Origin: Symsagittifera roscoffensis
Taxonomy: Eukaryota; Xenacoelomorpha; Acoela; Convolutidae
Length of the DNA stretch: 64,000 bases
Reading direction: 5' to 3'
NCBI RefSeq assembly: GCF_963678635.1
Contig: NC_087070.1
Location: forward strand, 18,631,318 to 18,695,317
Shown here: positions 1 to 12,268 of the stretch, one piece after another
Position numbering within the stretch: the first letter of the stretch is position 1
Layout of the letters: each line of letters opens with the position of its first letter
Position numbers and translations under genes: made by a program
The notes under the pieces: generated by a model
Told to the model about the DNA's origin: nothing
What the model saw: only the letters and a program-made list of their open reading frames with translations
The model's database searches: none

Positions 1-764
1 CCAAATAGCACTGTCTCACTCATCTGTATTCTCAATTTTTCCTGCTTCCACCATTTCAGTGCTGTCCAGTCCAGGATGATGATCAAGCTTACGTATGTTA
101 CCGAGTGTCGGTATGCCGTTGTCAAGGGATTCGGAAAACATTAATTACTGCGGGTCCGTAGACGCTGGTCACCACTTCCCTCAATCCTCTACCACTTCCC
201 TCAGACTATTCCTAGGGGGTCCGACCGCATTGCCAAGCACAGAATGGTCAGAAGAGGCATGCCGCCATTCATTTCCTTGACTTCTTCCCTGGTCTTTGGG
301 ATCATTTCTTCCCCTGTCAAGTGCCGATTTTGTATCAAGAGATATTCCACTAAAAGGGTCCTTAACCCAGCAGCATACTTGTAGGAATAAGTCACACGAC
401 TCGGGTGAGCTCTATTCATGGCCATTGGATTCACTTATTTCATTAGGCGGTGGAACACAGCCAGATTCCCGTGCGTTAGGAGGATCAAAGCCAAGTATCC
501 GTTGACCCTGACACGTCTGCTGAGCATGAAGGCTTGCCCCCTAGCGGTCGGACCCCCTAGGAGTAGTCAGAGGACTGAGGGAAGTGGTGACCAGCGTCTA
601 CGGACCCGTAGTAAGTTATGCTTTTCCGGACCCCTTGGCAACGGCATACCGACACTCGGTAGCATACGTAAGCTTGATCAGCATCCTGGACGGGACAGCA
701 CTGAAATGGTGGAAGCATGAATAATTGAGAATACAGATGAGTGAGACAGTGCTATTTGGGAAAA
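1..764. repeat. Large imperfect inverted repeat
   Basis: Positions 1 to about 238 are the reverse complement of about 527-764, with scattered mismatches and a spacer of about 290 bp. Landmarks such as the accaccactt/ccgtagacgctgg block and the gagacagtgctatttgg block appear in both arms in opposite orientation. The left arm begins at the window edge, so the true arm may be longer. The right arm runs directly into the degenerate coding tract that follows. It could be a fold-back transposon end, or an inverted duplication of the 5' part of that tract. I see no intact gene inside it. Confidence 0.85.
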
Positions 765-1035
765 AGAAGGATCCCGAAATGATGGTATTAAATTTTAGAG
801 GCTTATTCAATGCAGGATAGGAGGAAAGCGAGAGGGCCTGATCTGGAACTTGAATCCCCTTGTGAAACAAACCAGAAAAGCTTTGAGAATACCGACTTGA
901 AGAAAGGCTCTCGACTTGATAAGGAAGGAACTGGAGATGTTTCTGGAGCGGGATGTGCTACGGGATTCCCAACGGTCGGGCAAACGACTCTGGGGATGAA
1001 TAGTCCGATGCTGATGCCATCAGTGCAGGCTAGAG

Positions 1036-1491
1036 AAGTTGTAGAACGACAGCAGAAGGTGTTCACGCAAGGCTGGATCCCCTGTTCATTGGATACTCTG
1101 CGTCTACGTATTTTCACACGAGCGAGATCAAGATAATCTCTTGGAAGACCGAGGCCAATAAAATGATGGGCTCGATGCCTCCGAGGTGCGACGTACGAGG
1201 GGTAAAAATAGTACTCAAAAAGTTCGGGTTCGAGAATAAGGATCCCGTGTATGACGACGGCCGAATAGCAGTAGAAGAAGGATATTTGGAGCTAAAGGTA
1301 GAACCAAGATGCGGAACGAGGAAACATCTGGCGCCGTACAGACTAGATGAAATATAACTACAACATGAGAGACGAAGGCTATATGCAACCGGAGCTCTCT
1401 ATGTGCTCCTCACAGCATACAAGCTATCTGACCCAGTGACGCTTTCGCCTCTGTCGATCGATACTCCTGGAGACAAGGGGAACCTCCCGGT
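1036..1491 (+). pseudogene. Degenerate coding segment, unknown family
   Basis: One forward frame is open from 1036 to a TAA at 1355-1357, and continues with protein-like composition to a TGA near 1491. The predicted peptide is rich in charged residues with alternating hydrophobics; the segment after the ATG at 1163 is a good example. It belongs to a purine-rich plus-strand tract (780-8017) that looks like the coding strand of an old mobile element. I do not recognise the family, and no start codon is compelling. The in-frame stop and the frame changes on both sides argue for a pseudogene. Confidence 0.4.
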
Positions 1492-1831
1492 AGAAAATTG
1501 ATTTGAAGTTGCCTTGAAACGTTAACGATCTGAAAGGATAGAAGGAGAGAGAATGGGTGAAACTATCAGTGAACCCGAAGAAGACATAGACATCAGGGCC
1601 AACCCAGCTGAAGAAATAGTGCCTGGGCGTTACAGTCCTGGCACCACTCATGAGTTGCTCCAGGACTTGAGTGGTGAAGAGTGGGCAGGCACAGCAACGC
1701 CACACTTGGGATCTCCCCGAAAGAATCTAGAGCTGCAACTTGGGGTAAGACTGCGGATATGGTCATGAATTCTTGAGTAATGATAGTGAAGAAAAGAACA
1801 CCTTCGAGGGGAAAAAAAGTTCCTGAGTACG

Positions 1832-2179
1832 TTGGATCAAGAAGGATGGCAAAAGTTCGTCATCGAGTTCAATCGGAAGTTGGAGCGGAAAGAAGAAGAG
1901 TTTATGGAAGAATTGTGGGGAATTGTGGTGGGATTCGGAGTGTCTATTTTGATGGGAACTGGACTGGATAAGGAAGCGAGAGAAGAGTTGCTCAGCAAGA
2001 TGATTCATATTCGGGAAACTAGGCCGAATACTGAACCTAGATCCAGTAAAGATAGCTCTACTCTACAAATTGAAAATAAAAAAGTTAAGACTAAAAGTGA
2101 AGATCAGGATAAACCTTTTATTATAGCTAGGTGTTTTGTTATACATGAGACAAGAGAGGGGGAGGCAGGAGTTGGATGA
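1832..2179 (+). pseudogene. Degenerate coding segment, charged helical protein
   Basis: An open forward frame of about 115 codons without an ATG at its start. Its first 75 codons form a highly charged, Glu/Lys-rich, probably helical stretch with a short hydrophobic segment in the middle; the last third looks like ordinary non-coding sequence. It lies between other coding-like segments of the same tract but in a different frame, which fits a decayed gene. It could be a capsid or gag-like protein of an old element, but nothing diagnostic supports that. Confidence 0.35.
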
Positions 2180-2396
2180 AGGGGTCTAATTAAGGAAGCA
2201 GCTTTGGTTATGATCATGACTACACCCCCGAATAAAGAATCGAGGTCAAAAAGAGGAAATGACAGGGGAGGAAGCGATTTTTTTTAGCGGAGGCTGTGTC
2301 AGAGGCGAACTTGAAAGAGACGGCTCCGATGGTTTGGGCAGATCGAAGACTGCAGCTTACAGAGACAACTCGACGTCTAGGAAATAAGCGGAAGTA

Positions 2397-3795
2397 ATGA
2401 CCGAGATGGAGGCTACGCCTAGTTTTAAGCCTCAAAGGGTGAATACAAAGAGAGGTTCCACCAGTCGGCAAACATGGGAAGTGGATGTTGGCAAGGACAG
2501 GATCTCGATTCAACACCAGAACGTTGGAGGACAGGTCACAAATGATCCCCTTGAGAAAAGAATAACGATGAATACTGCTCGCTCTTGGTGGATAGATTTC
2601 GATACAATGAAAGATTTAGAGAACTGTCTGAAGAATTTGGTTCGCAGAGTGTGTAGAAAGCGCCGAGTTGGGCCACGCAGCAATAGCAGAAGTGAACAAA
2701 CCGGAATTGAGAAGCCAATTGGGACGAACGTGGAAGAATTTTTTATTGGAGTACTTCGAAAACGAGATTTGAGTACCCTCATCAACCCAGACTCTGATGG
2801 CAAATGCTTTTACCAGGACAGCGGGACAAATGTTGTTTACGTGGTGCTTGACTGGGATGGCGTTGGAAGATCTGATTTCAGGCGACACGTTAAAGTTGGG
2901 TGATACAGGCCTACATGTGTACCGAATGCTGACGGAGTATACTGTTCGAGACGACTCGGGGTTGAGTCTTGCGAGGAAAAAGGATGCCACCTGTATCTGG
3001 AGATGTATCATGTCAGTGACACCTGATGCTACAATCCAATCTTGCTATCAGAAAGCAACGGAAAATAGATCATTGGAGAAGAGAGCCTCGAGGGTCATCT
3101 TGATTTTGTATCAAAGAACTGGGATTGAGAAGAACGGTGACTCCAGGCAATTACTTGAGAACCATGCAAAGATCGACAATATCAGGAGGTTTTTAAACTA
3201 GAAATTTGATAGCAGTCGTGATGTACATCTTGCCCTGGTCGTGGCGGAGGAGTATTCGAAACCCACGAAGCGCGGAGAATATCAGTATGTTGTTGGTGTC
3301 ATGGGATTGTTATATAATTCCTTCTTGAGCACAGAGGCAGGAGCTGCCTATATGAATTTTAGGGTCACAGAATTGTTGATGTTTTGGACGGAGAAAATAA
3401 TTGAAATTGACACGACCGAAAATGAAAAACCGAGCCCAGACTTACTTTTTGAGAAGGGACTCAAGGTCATCTGCGTGGCACGTTCCGAAAAGAGAGTAAA
3501 ATTGAGGTTAGGAGGTGAGGATAACGTACTATTCACGAACTTGGGAACAGTTTGGAAGTAATTGAGACCTTCATGGTGCCCGCATCCTCAAGCAAATTTG
3601 AACGAAGAGGTCTTGGAACGGATGAGATTGTCACAAGAGAAGAATGAGGATCTGGGGAACATGAATGTGGTACACAAGCTGATCTTACCTCATCGAGAAG
3701 CGTCTAAAGAGACGACGTATAAGTCTACAGACGAACCACCGAAAAGGATGGAGCCAGGCACTTGCCACGGTCTGGCAACTGGAGATTACCAGTGA
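2397..3795 (+). pseudogene. Broken gene of unknown family, at least 450 codons
   Basis: The longest piece of the left-hand coding tract. An ATG at 2397 opens a frame that reads well to about 2800. The coding signal then moves to the frame starting at 2797, which stays the same frame to 3795 and is broken only by TAG at 3199-3201 and TAA at 3559-3561. The product would be a mixed, soluble-looking protein with no membrane segment and no motif I recognise. A single frameshift and two stops in about 465 codons suggest a young pseudogene or an element fossil. The sequence just downstream is duplicated (3869-4106), and the tandem array of 583-bp units follows. Confidence 0.5.
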
Positions 3796-3868
3796 GTGAA
3801 GCCTACATTCTGCCAATGAATGCGAACTATTTGGTTGGATCAGTCAGGGTAAACTTGCTTGGGAGCTG

Positions 3869-4106
3869 TTACCCCTTGCACATGTCGATGATTGAAGCGT
3901 CTAGCATGAGGGTAACGATCGACAAGGCTTTCTCGGTGCCCAAGTGCGTACGACCTGCAAGAATGTAGCAACACTAACAACTTGTGCGGGAGCTGTTACC
4001 CGTTGCACATGTCGATGATTGAAGCGTCTAGCATGAGGGTAACGATCGACAAGACTTTCTCGGTGCCCAAGTGCGTACGACCTGCAAGACTGTAGCAACA
4101 CTAACA
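3869..4106 (+). repeat. 119-bp tandem duplication
   Basis: The block beginning gggagctgttaccc at 3869 recurs at 3988 with a period of 119 bp and only a few differences. Both copies carry the same segment around gcgtctagcatgagggtaac. It sits immediately before the larger tandem array, as if the same unstable region expanded at two scales. Confidence 0.9.
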
Positions 4107-4112
4107 ACAGCT

Positions 4113-7100
4113 GCTTTGCAGATTGTTGGGAGCGGTGCCAGGAGCCAGGGTGGTAGATTTGAGTAATACCTGGGGTAAGAACTCTTGAGTTGGCAGAAAC
4201 AGAACTCTAGTGACTTTGAAAAACAGAGTACGAGCAGCAAAACACTCAATAACGCCCAAGCTGTGGATGAGATTGATTTGACACACGCGAAGATGGTCGA
4301 ATTCGATTTTTTGCTCGCAGCTTCTGGAGAACGCAATCTCCGGAGCCTTAATTTAACAGATCGAGACTAGCCATGACGCTGTCTATTACAGACGTTGCTG
4401 TATCCAGAGTAGTCGAACCTCTGCTTGATATGGGACATTGAAGAGATTCGGGCGATAGGATTGCCAAATCATCAACAAAAGGTCTTTTTCTTCGTCGTGA
4501 GCTCAATGCTGGCATTACGATGGATTGAAGACAACGTAACAATATATCGGGAGTAGGAAGCACAAACCGTAGAGGCGATACACTTTATTGATAATAGCAG
4601 GAGACTTGTTGTTTGAGACTGCCTGCAAGATATTTGCCGCACCCATGAAGTAAAACGTATATGGAGTCGCATACAATTTTTCTCATGGTTCAGTGCTTCG
4701 CAGAATGATGGGAGCGGTACCAGGACCCAAGGTGGAAGCATTGAGCAATACCTGGGGAGAAGAACTCTTGAGATGGGAGAAACAGAACTCTAGTGACTTT
4801 GAAAAACAGAGTACGAGCAGCAAAACACTCAATAATGCCCAAGCTGTGGATGAGATTGATTTGACACACGCGAAGATGGTCGAATTCGATTTTTTGCTCG
4901 CAGCTTCTGGAGAACGCAATCTCCGGAGCATTAATTTAACACGTCGAGACTAGCCATGACGTTGTCTATTACAGACGTTGTTGTATCCAGAGTAGTCGAA
5001 CCTCAGCTTGATATGGGACATTGAAGAGATTCGGGCGATAGGATTGCCAAATCATCAACAAAAGGTCTTTTTCTTCGTCGTGAGCTCAATGCTGGCATTA
5101 CGATGGATTGAAGACAACGTAACAATATATCGGGAGTAGGAAGCACAAACCGTAGAGGCGATACACTTTATTGATAATAGCAGGAGACTTGTTGTTTGAG
5201 ACTGCCTGCAAGATATTTGCCGCACCCATGAAGTAAAACGTATATGGAGTCGCATACAATTTTTCTCATGGTTCAGTGCTTCGCAGAATGATGGGAGCGG
5301 TACCAGGACCCAAGGTGGAAGCATTGAGCAATACCTGGGGAGAAGAACTCTTGAGATGGGAGAAACAGAACTCTAGTGACTTTGAAAAACAGAGTACGAG
5401 CAGCAAAACACTCAATAATGCCCAAGCTGTGGATGAGATTGATTTGACACACGCGAAGATGATGGAATTCGAACCTTTGCTCGAAGCTTCTGGAGAACGC
5501 AATCTCCGGAGCATTAATTTAACACATCGAGACTAGCCATGACGCTGTCTATTACAGACGTTGTTGTATCCAGAGTAGTCGAACCTCTGCTTGATATGGG
5601 ACATTGAAGAGATTCGGGCGATAGGATTGCCAAATCATCAACAAAAGGTCTTTTTCTTCGTGGTGAGCTCAATGCTGGCATTACCATGGATTGAAGACAA
5701 CGTAACAAAATATCGGGAGTAGGAAGCACAAACCGTAGAGGCGATACACTTTATTGATAATAGCAGGAGACTTGAGTTGTTTGAGACTGCCTGCTAGATA
5801 TTTGCCGCACCCATGAAGTATAACGTATATGGAGTCGCATACAATTTTTCTCATGGTTCAGTGCTTCGCAGAATGATGGGAGCGGTACCAGGACCCAAGG
5901 TGGAAGCATTGAGCAATACCTGGTGAGAAGAACTCTTGAGTTGGGAGAAATAGAACTCTAGTGACTTTGAAAAACAGAGTACGAGCAGCAAAACACTCAA
6001 TAATGCCCAAGCTGTTGATGAGATTGATTTGACACACGCGAAGATGATGGAATTCGAACCTTTGCTCGAAGCTTCTGGAGAACGCAATCTCCGGAGCCTT
6101 AATTTAACAGATCGAGACTAGCCATGACGCTGTCTATTACAGACGTTGTTGTATCCAGAGTAGTCGAACCTCTGCTTGATATGGGACATTGAAGAGATTC
6201 GGGCGATAGGATTGCCAAATCATCAACAAAAGGTCTTTTTCTTCGTGGTGAGCTCAATGCTGGCGTTACGATGGATTGAAGACAACGTAACAAAATATCG
6301 GGAGTAGGAAGCACAAACCGTAGAGGCGATACACTTTATTGATAACAGCAGGAGACTTGAGTTGTTTGAGACTGCCTGCAAGATATTTGCCGCACCCATG
6401 AAGTAAAACGTATATGGAGTCGCATACAATTTTTCTCATGGTTCAGTGCTTCGCAGAATGATGGGAGCGGTACCAGGACCCAAGGTGGAAGCATTGAGCA
6501 ATACTTGGGGAGAAGAACTCTTGAGTTGGGAGAAACAGAACTCTAGTGACTTTGAAAAACAGAGTACGAGCAGCAAAATACTCAATAATGCCCAAGCTGT
6601 GGATGAGATTAATTTGACACACGCGAAGATGATCGAATTCGAACCTTTGCTCAAAGCTTCTGGCGAACGCAATCTCCGGAGCCTCAATTTAACAGATCGA
6701 GACTAGCCAAGACGCTGTCTATTACAGACGGTGTTGTATCCAGAGCAGTCGAACCTCTGCTTGATATATGACATTGAAGAGATTCGGGCGATAGGATTGC
6801 CTAATCATCAACAAAAGGTCTTTTTCTTCTTGGTGAGCTCAATGCTGGCATTACGATGGATTGAAGACAACGTAACAAATTATCGGGAGTTGGAAGCACA
6901 AACCGTAGAGGCGATACACGCTATTGATTACAGCAGAAGACTTGAGTTCTTTGAGACTGCCTGCAAGATATTCGCCGTACTGATGAAGTAAAACGTGTAT
7001 GGAGTCGCGTACAATTTTTGTCATGGTTCAGTGCTTCGCAGAATGTTGGGAGCGGTACCAGTACCCAGTGTGGAAGCATTGAGCAATACCTGGGGAGAAG

Positions 7101-7558
7101 AACTCTTGAGTTGGAAGAAACAGAACTCTAGTGACTTTGAAAAACAGAGTACGAGCAGCAAAACACTCAATAATGCCCAAGCTGTGGATGAGATTGATTT
7201 GACACACGCGAAGATGATGGAATTCTAACCTTTGCTCGAAGCTTCTGGAGAACGCAATCTCCGGACCATTAATTCAACAGATCAAGACTAGCCATGCCGC
7301 TGTCTATCACAAACGGTGGTGTATCCAGAGCAGTCATGCCTCTGCTTGATATGGGACATTGAAGAGATTCGGGCGATAGGCATTACGATGGATTGAAGAC
7401 AACGTAACAAAAAATCGGGATTCGGAAGCACAAACCGTTGAGGCGATACACTTTATTGACTACAGCAGGAAACTTGAGTTGTTTGAGACTGCCTGCAAGG
7501 TATTCGCCGTACCGATGAAAGTGAAACGTGTATGGAGTCGCATACAATTTTTCTCATG
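4113..7558 (+). repeat. Six tandem copies of a 575-591 bp protein-like unit
   Basis: The landmark tgggagcggtaccagg (first copy variant ggtgccagg) recurs near 4120, 4703, 5286, 5873, 6456 and 7047, giving periods of about 575-591 bp. Copies are nearly identical over most of their length; the last has an internal deletion of about 50 bp near 7380. Each unit has two coding-like blocks. The first, of about 86 codons, ends in the same TAG in every copy where I followed it. The second is clearest in the fifth copy (6731-6991). A 591-bp period equals 197 codons, so the array could descend from a protein with about 197-residue repeats. Confidence 0.9.
6446..7228 (+). pseudogene. Best-preserved repeat unit, near-continuous reading frame
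   Basis: From the ATG at 6446 one frame reads to 7228, interrupted only by TAG at 6704-6706, TAA at 6989-6991 and a final TAA. The first block is polar and Asn/Ser/Glu-rich. The second (6731-6991) is a convincing helical domain with regularly spaced leucines and isoleucines and paired Glu/Arg residues. The third block repeats the first. I do not recognise the domain. The shared stop after the first block in all copies means that either it is a genuine end of a short protein, or the unit was amplified after it had become a pseudogene. Confidence 0.4.
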
Positions 7559-8017
7559 GCTAAGAGCAACATTGTTCTCTTGGCTGTATCTTTTGACGAA
7601 AAACAACATGAAGAAGCATCAGAAGGAGTATCGCCAATTCCTGGCCGAAATATGACTGGAAGCTTTCAAGAGACCACTGCTCACCCATCGCAACGAAACA
7701 ACTACGGGATGGAATCGGTATTGTAAGGTATCTAGAGATAATACTAAAACAAGGGAGTCGATACTGGAGGAAGACCTAACAAAAAGTGCGAGTTTGAGCT
7801 TATATCACTCCTGTTGCCTGAACAGGAGCCCAAGGTGAATAAGCTACCAAACCACCCAAGAAGATTACAACAGGAGGAGGAATAGATGCGGGCCTATGAA
7901 CAACTGACAGCATGGAAGAAAATTGTGATTATTTCTGATGATGAAGAAGAATGGACGAGGCAGATCACGGTGTCGGGCACGTCTGGGCTCAGTACTTCAA
8001 AGAGGGGGGAGAGTTAA
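7532..8017 (+). pseudogene. C-terminal remnant of the left-hand coding tract
   Basis: An ATG at 7532 opens a short polar frame to 7726. A second open stretch runs from about 7795, is broken by a TAG just before the ATG at 7886, and ends at TAA 8015-8017. The final 43 codons contain a strongly acidic patch (SDDEEEW) followed by a Ser/Thr/Gly-rich tail, typical of a protein C-terminus. The purine bias of the plus strand ends here, so 8017 is a sensible right border for the tract. Confidence 0.35.
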
Positions 8018-9289
8018 GCCGGCTACTTTGGATGGTTTCTTGAGTCTTGAGCAGGGAAAAAAATGAGACTTTAGTGTGAACTCTGATGAAAACTAGGGGC
8101 ACGAAAAGAAACTTTAACATACAAACTTTTGTTATCTAATGCACTATATCTATTTAAATATCAAAATTTTGCTTGATAGTTTTCTGACTGGGTTGCACAT
8201 ATTTTTTTTTTAGAAAAATAGCTTATAAAGCTGAAATCCAGGGTGCAATTGGATGTAGATTTTGTTTCCTGTTTAGCTATAGAGTGACAATTTTCAAGGC
8301 TGTGAATTTTTGGGCTGTATATTAGGTTGAATCTGCTGCAAGTTTCTGTAAATGACCACTGGAACTGTATCTTGAGACACACTCGATATTCTGGAAACTC
8401 ACTGACATGGAGATAACGCGCGATGAGAACAGCAATCTTGACTTCGGGGAGTATGGGCCAGTCGGTAATCTATGGATGTTTGACCTTGATTTTGGGGAAA
8501 AAATTCTTTGTCAAAAATTCGAATCGACCCAGTCATCCTCAAGTTTTTCGCGACAATTGAAAATCAGAAATAATCTTGGTCAGAAGATTCAAATCAGAAT
8601 TGCGGGAAAGTCCGCGAAAATCACACTAGAATCACAGAAACCACCAATTCGAGCAGTAGAGCTGTCTTGTTCCTGACAGAGAACATCGGGAATTCAGACA
8701 TTAGTGCCATCGCTCGGCGAGAGTGAATTTTGATTGGGAAGGCAGACAATTGAAGCTGCCTGATGGTTCAGACAACTAAATTTTGAGTAAAAGCTTACAA
8801 TTACAAGAAACTTCTACTACTTACATGATTTACCTACTTCGAGAGTCGCGTCATTATGTGAGAACTTTATTTAGTTTCTCGAGTGCATTTTAAGTGACTA
8901 TGTTGAAATCAGGCGAGTTTTAGCTTGATCCATTTGAAACGGATCAAAGATCCACTGTCCAATAAAAACTAATGGTATACTAGAGCGTTCAACCCAGTTT
9001 TAAAGGCAATCACTTGTTTAAGGTATTTAGAGACCTAGCCAGGGGGACGTTCTAATTTCTAGAGAGTGCGGCCTTTTGGGTAGTGACCTTTAAGCACTAA
9101 CACCATTTTGTATTCTCATGTCCTACGTGAACCAAATTGACTCCGACTGGAAGAGGTACAAAAGCACTTGAGAAAATGTCTCTGACCCTCGAGACAATGG
9201 TTGTAGGGCCTTATTTTTCTTGACCTCATTTGTGACATAAGCAGACGACTGCTACATGAATTCTCACAAAAAATATGAATCATCCTGCA
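8018..9289. other. Mostly non-coding AT-rich stretch
   Basis: No recognisable gene. An ATG at 8407 opens a 90-codon forward frame (8407-8676) with moderately protein-like composition, but I see no family, no promoter and no splice signals. I would treat it as unproven. The right part (about 9100-9290) is probably the decayed continuation of the polymerase pseudogene on the minus strand. Confidence 0.5.
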
Positions 9290-10736
9290 GACTTGAAGAC
9301 ATTGAGAAGGAAATAGGGACATGTTTTCCAATCCAAATAAGTGTTTCGGTTGTTTTCAACTCTTCTGTGGGAACACAAGTTGATTCCAAGTCAAAAACTG
9401 CTACAATACTAACTAATTACTGATCTTCAGTTCAGGGAATGTTGAATCCGTCCTGTTTCTCGATTATTGTTTCTCGTAGTGTGTACGCGCTTTTGGAGTA
9501 AATATGTCGAGCTCGACCTTCACACCTGAATAGATATTTGTTCAATATGTCTGATCTTTTAAAGTAACAGTCAGAGCTATCACAGCGAAAACACTTGAAG
9601 AAAGAATCAATATCAATCAAATGAATGATGTGGTTGTTGAATCTTAGACATTTCACGGTTTATTCTAACTTTCCAATACTTTGCCTGGCTACTTCTCCAA
9701 CATAATCTCCTTCTTGATATGTTGCGTTCAACTTTTTTCTCTATAAGAGGTAGATCCTAAATTAACGCTCCACGAAATTTCTTCGGATCGCATCCAGTTT
9801 TGATTTAAAAAACTCTGTAAACAGCTGAGATGTATGAGCATGGAGGCTACTATGGCCATGCAAATACATTGTTAACGCACGGAAAATTCAAAGATGATCT
9901 TTTTATGGTTGTTTATCTTTATCCGATAAAAGACAATTTATTTGGTATGTCGTAGTAAAGGATCAGGCAAGACAGAGTCCAGACATCGCATTGGAAGGTT
10001 GCTTATTAGTGCAGCGAAAAAAGTGACATTTGTGATAAGTTGAGCCTCCGCTTTGTGTTCTGAAGTTCTTAAGTGCATTGCTCCACGATATGATTTTTTT
10101 TCAACTTTTTCCTGGATTGTAATCAAATCCGCTTTCAGAACAGTAAACGCGATTTTCGAACACAGTGTTGTTTTTTCGTGTTCGTAGTAATACCAAAAAT
10201 TTCCCGTTTCAACAAATACGAAGAAACAATCCAAGAGCAATAATGATTTTTGCAGCGGAATCCAGCTTATTGAACGCTTCTTCAAGCTTCTCATTGCTAA
10301 CTTTGGTATCTAACTTTGACATTTGAAAGTTAAATATTTTATGTCTCCCATTCTTCATATCAGTATCTACCAGGAAGTGTTGACAAGCACTAAACTCCTC
10401 GTTGAGTTTCTCTCCAGCTTCTCCCTCTTCCTCCACAATCTTGTTCAAGTCTGTCATCGAATCACTTGGTTTCCGTGGTTTTGCTCCATGCTCTTTTCTC
10501 CGGTGTCGTTCGAGAGAATAGAAACTCGGAATTTCTTTCTCGCAAGACGCGCAAAGCGTTGGTTGCTCGGAAGATGATAGAGCATGCTTCTTGGCCACAT
10601 TCTTGGCCACCGCAATTTCTTGCCATGATTGACATGTGCAATCATGTGCAATCATTGATTGCGGTGCATGTGCTCTAACATACATGTTTTCACAGTGCCC
10701 ACACTGCAGTTTCTCGTTTCTATTCAGCGACAGCAT
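9290..10736 (-). pseudogene. Maverick/Polinton-type family B DNA polymerase, N-terminal part, decayed
   Basis: Four minus-strand pieces lie in the right order for one protein. The first, 10736-10209, has two Cys/His zinc fingers, including C-x2-C ending in ERHRRKEH. The second is 10294-9938. The third, 9656-9432, has a paired-cysteine finger near its middle and the segment LRETIIEKQDGFNIP. The fourth, about 9410-9290, contains FDLES, matching the Exo I (DxE) motif of protein-primed B-family polymerases. I recall very similar N-terminal regions in Polinton-like polymerases of cnidarians and other invertebrates. Frameshifts separate the pieces, and stops interrupt the part after Exo I. The polymerase palm motifs are not seen. 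This is a fossil, so no function is expected. Confidence 0.7.
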
Positions 10737-12268
10737 CTAAGAAATGGGAAATTTTGTAAGTATCAAATAAAGAATTTGGTACGTGGCACATATAAAAGTG
10801 GGAGATTTGAAAAATGTCCCAAAATATAATCAGTGATTTATACTTAATTTGAAAATTTGGGAAAAACTTTTTTTCAATTAGTTTTACAATTTATAGAACA
10901 ATTGTTTTTAGCGTAAAAAAATTCAGAATGAATTTCATTCATTTGCTGTCGCTTAAAGAAAAATAACCAGACAAATTCGATTTTAACTAATCAGAATTGA
11001 CCAATATTAAAACTGATTTAATCTTTGGTTTCTCTCATTTTTTAAAAAATGTCTATTAAAAAAAGTTTGGATTTCCCTGAATTACTCTACAAGACAAAAA
11101 AAGTTCCACCTGATTTTCTTATTTATGCAAGAGACGCTGACTCTTTTTTTACCAAATTTTTAATTGTTTATGTTGTCCAAAACAGAATTCTCCGACCAAG
11201 TAAAATTCTAATTAGCGAAACTTACTCAATCAAAGAATTATGCGTAACAAAGCTTGAAACTTACGGCTGAATTACACCTGAATAGAAAAAAAACTCAAGT
11301 CTTTCTAAAAATTTTTAAGTTAATCAAAAAACTGCACAAGAGTATATCAAAGACTCTTTTTATCCCCTACCAGTTAGTGAAACTTGTGAAAACTCCCCAG
11401 CAAAGTTTTTTATTCCTCCATTTTTTAGAATATTTTAAAGGCCCAAAATCCTGCAGGATCAGGTTTAGAATCAGATTTCCAGAGAGATGCTTTAAAAAAT
11501 TCATCAACTTTGAGTTATTCTCTCAAATTTACATGAAAATCAATGAACTTGACTATCTACTCAAAATCTAGAAACTTCCCATTGATTACATACAAAAGAT
11601 TCAATATGCTTGATGAAAAAAAAGTGCGGAAATGCTATTTGTTTTACTTGTATTCTTTCTTTTATTACTTTAGTTTCTTTTTAAAAAAATATTAAGAAAA
11701 TTTTACTTGTTATAAAAATCTTTCTTTTGTTACTTATATCAGCAATATTTCTCACTTTTACAGCAAACAACTTGTGGTCATTTGCTTTTGCGATTGCTTT
11801 TGTGTATATTATTACTTAAATGGAAGATTTCAATCTCTAAAGCGGTCGATTTATTGGATACACAACCAGAACGTAAATGAACATTTTTGTGATTAAAGAC
11901 AAAAATATGAGGAAACATCCCGAAATGGAGTTTTGTTTCCAATTGGACACGGTTTTTATATAAAAACACCATAAAAGGAAGCTGAAATCTGATTGGACAC
12001 GACTACCGACCAAATATGGAAAATCAATTCTGATTGGCTAAACATTCGAGTTGAATGTACCCCTCAATCTTAACTTTAAAAAAAAATTCAAGTTAACTAC
12101 CGTCAACTACCTCGTCTCTTAGCTCTAATTATTTTAATTTCAACTTATCTACCATTAACTACCTCCTTTCTCAGCAGTAAGTCATTCTTGTTTTTATTCT
12201 GTATCTTTTATTCAACTCATTTTCAACTCATTGCTCAAAAATTCTTCTCAGTGCAAAACAGCAACCTA
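10737..12268. other. AT-rich region without a supported gene
   Basis: Open frames at 11049-11270, 11254-11571 and 11778-11972 are what AT-rich DNA gives by chance, with lysine- and phenylalanine-rich products and no motif. Two ATTGGACACG decamers (near 11941 and 11982) flank a TATA-like site. A 50-bp imperfect direct duplication of a pyrimidine-rich block lies at about 12091-12174. Confidence 0.6.
11957..11964 (+). promoter_or_regulatory. Possible TATA box
   Basis: TATATAAA sits between two copies of an ATTGG-containing decamer, a CCAAT-box-like arrangement, about 300 bp upstream of the ATG at 12269. The element is symmetrical, so direction is uncertain. Confidence 0.35.

Noticed and set aside
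4348-6687. Minus-strand 71-89 codon frames recurring in every 583-bp unit
   Set aside because: They recur only because the DNA repeats. The plus-strand frames have the more protein-like helical pattern, and the purine bias supports plus as the coding strand.
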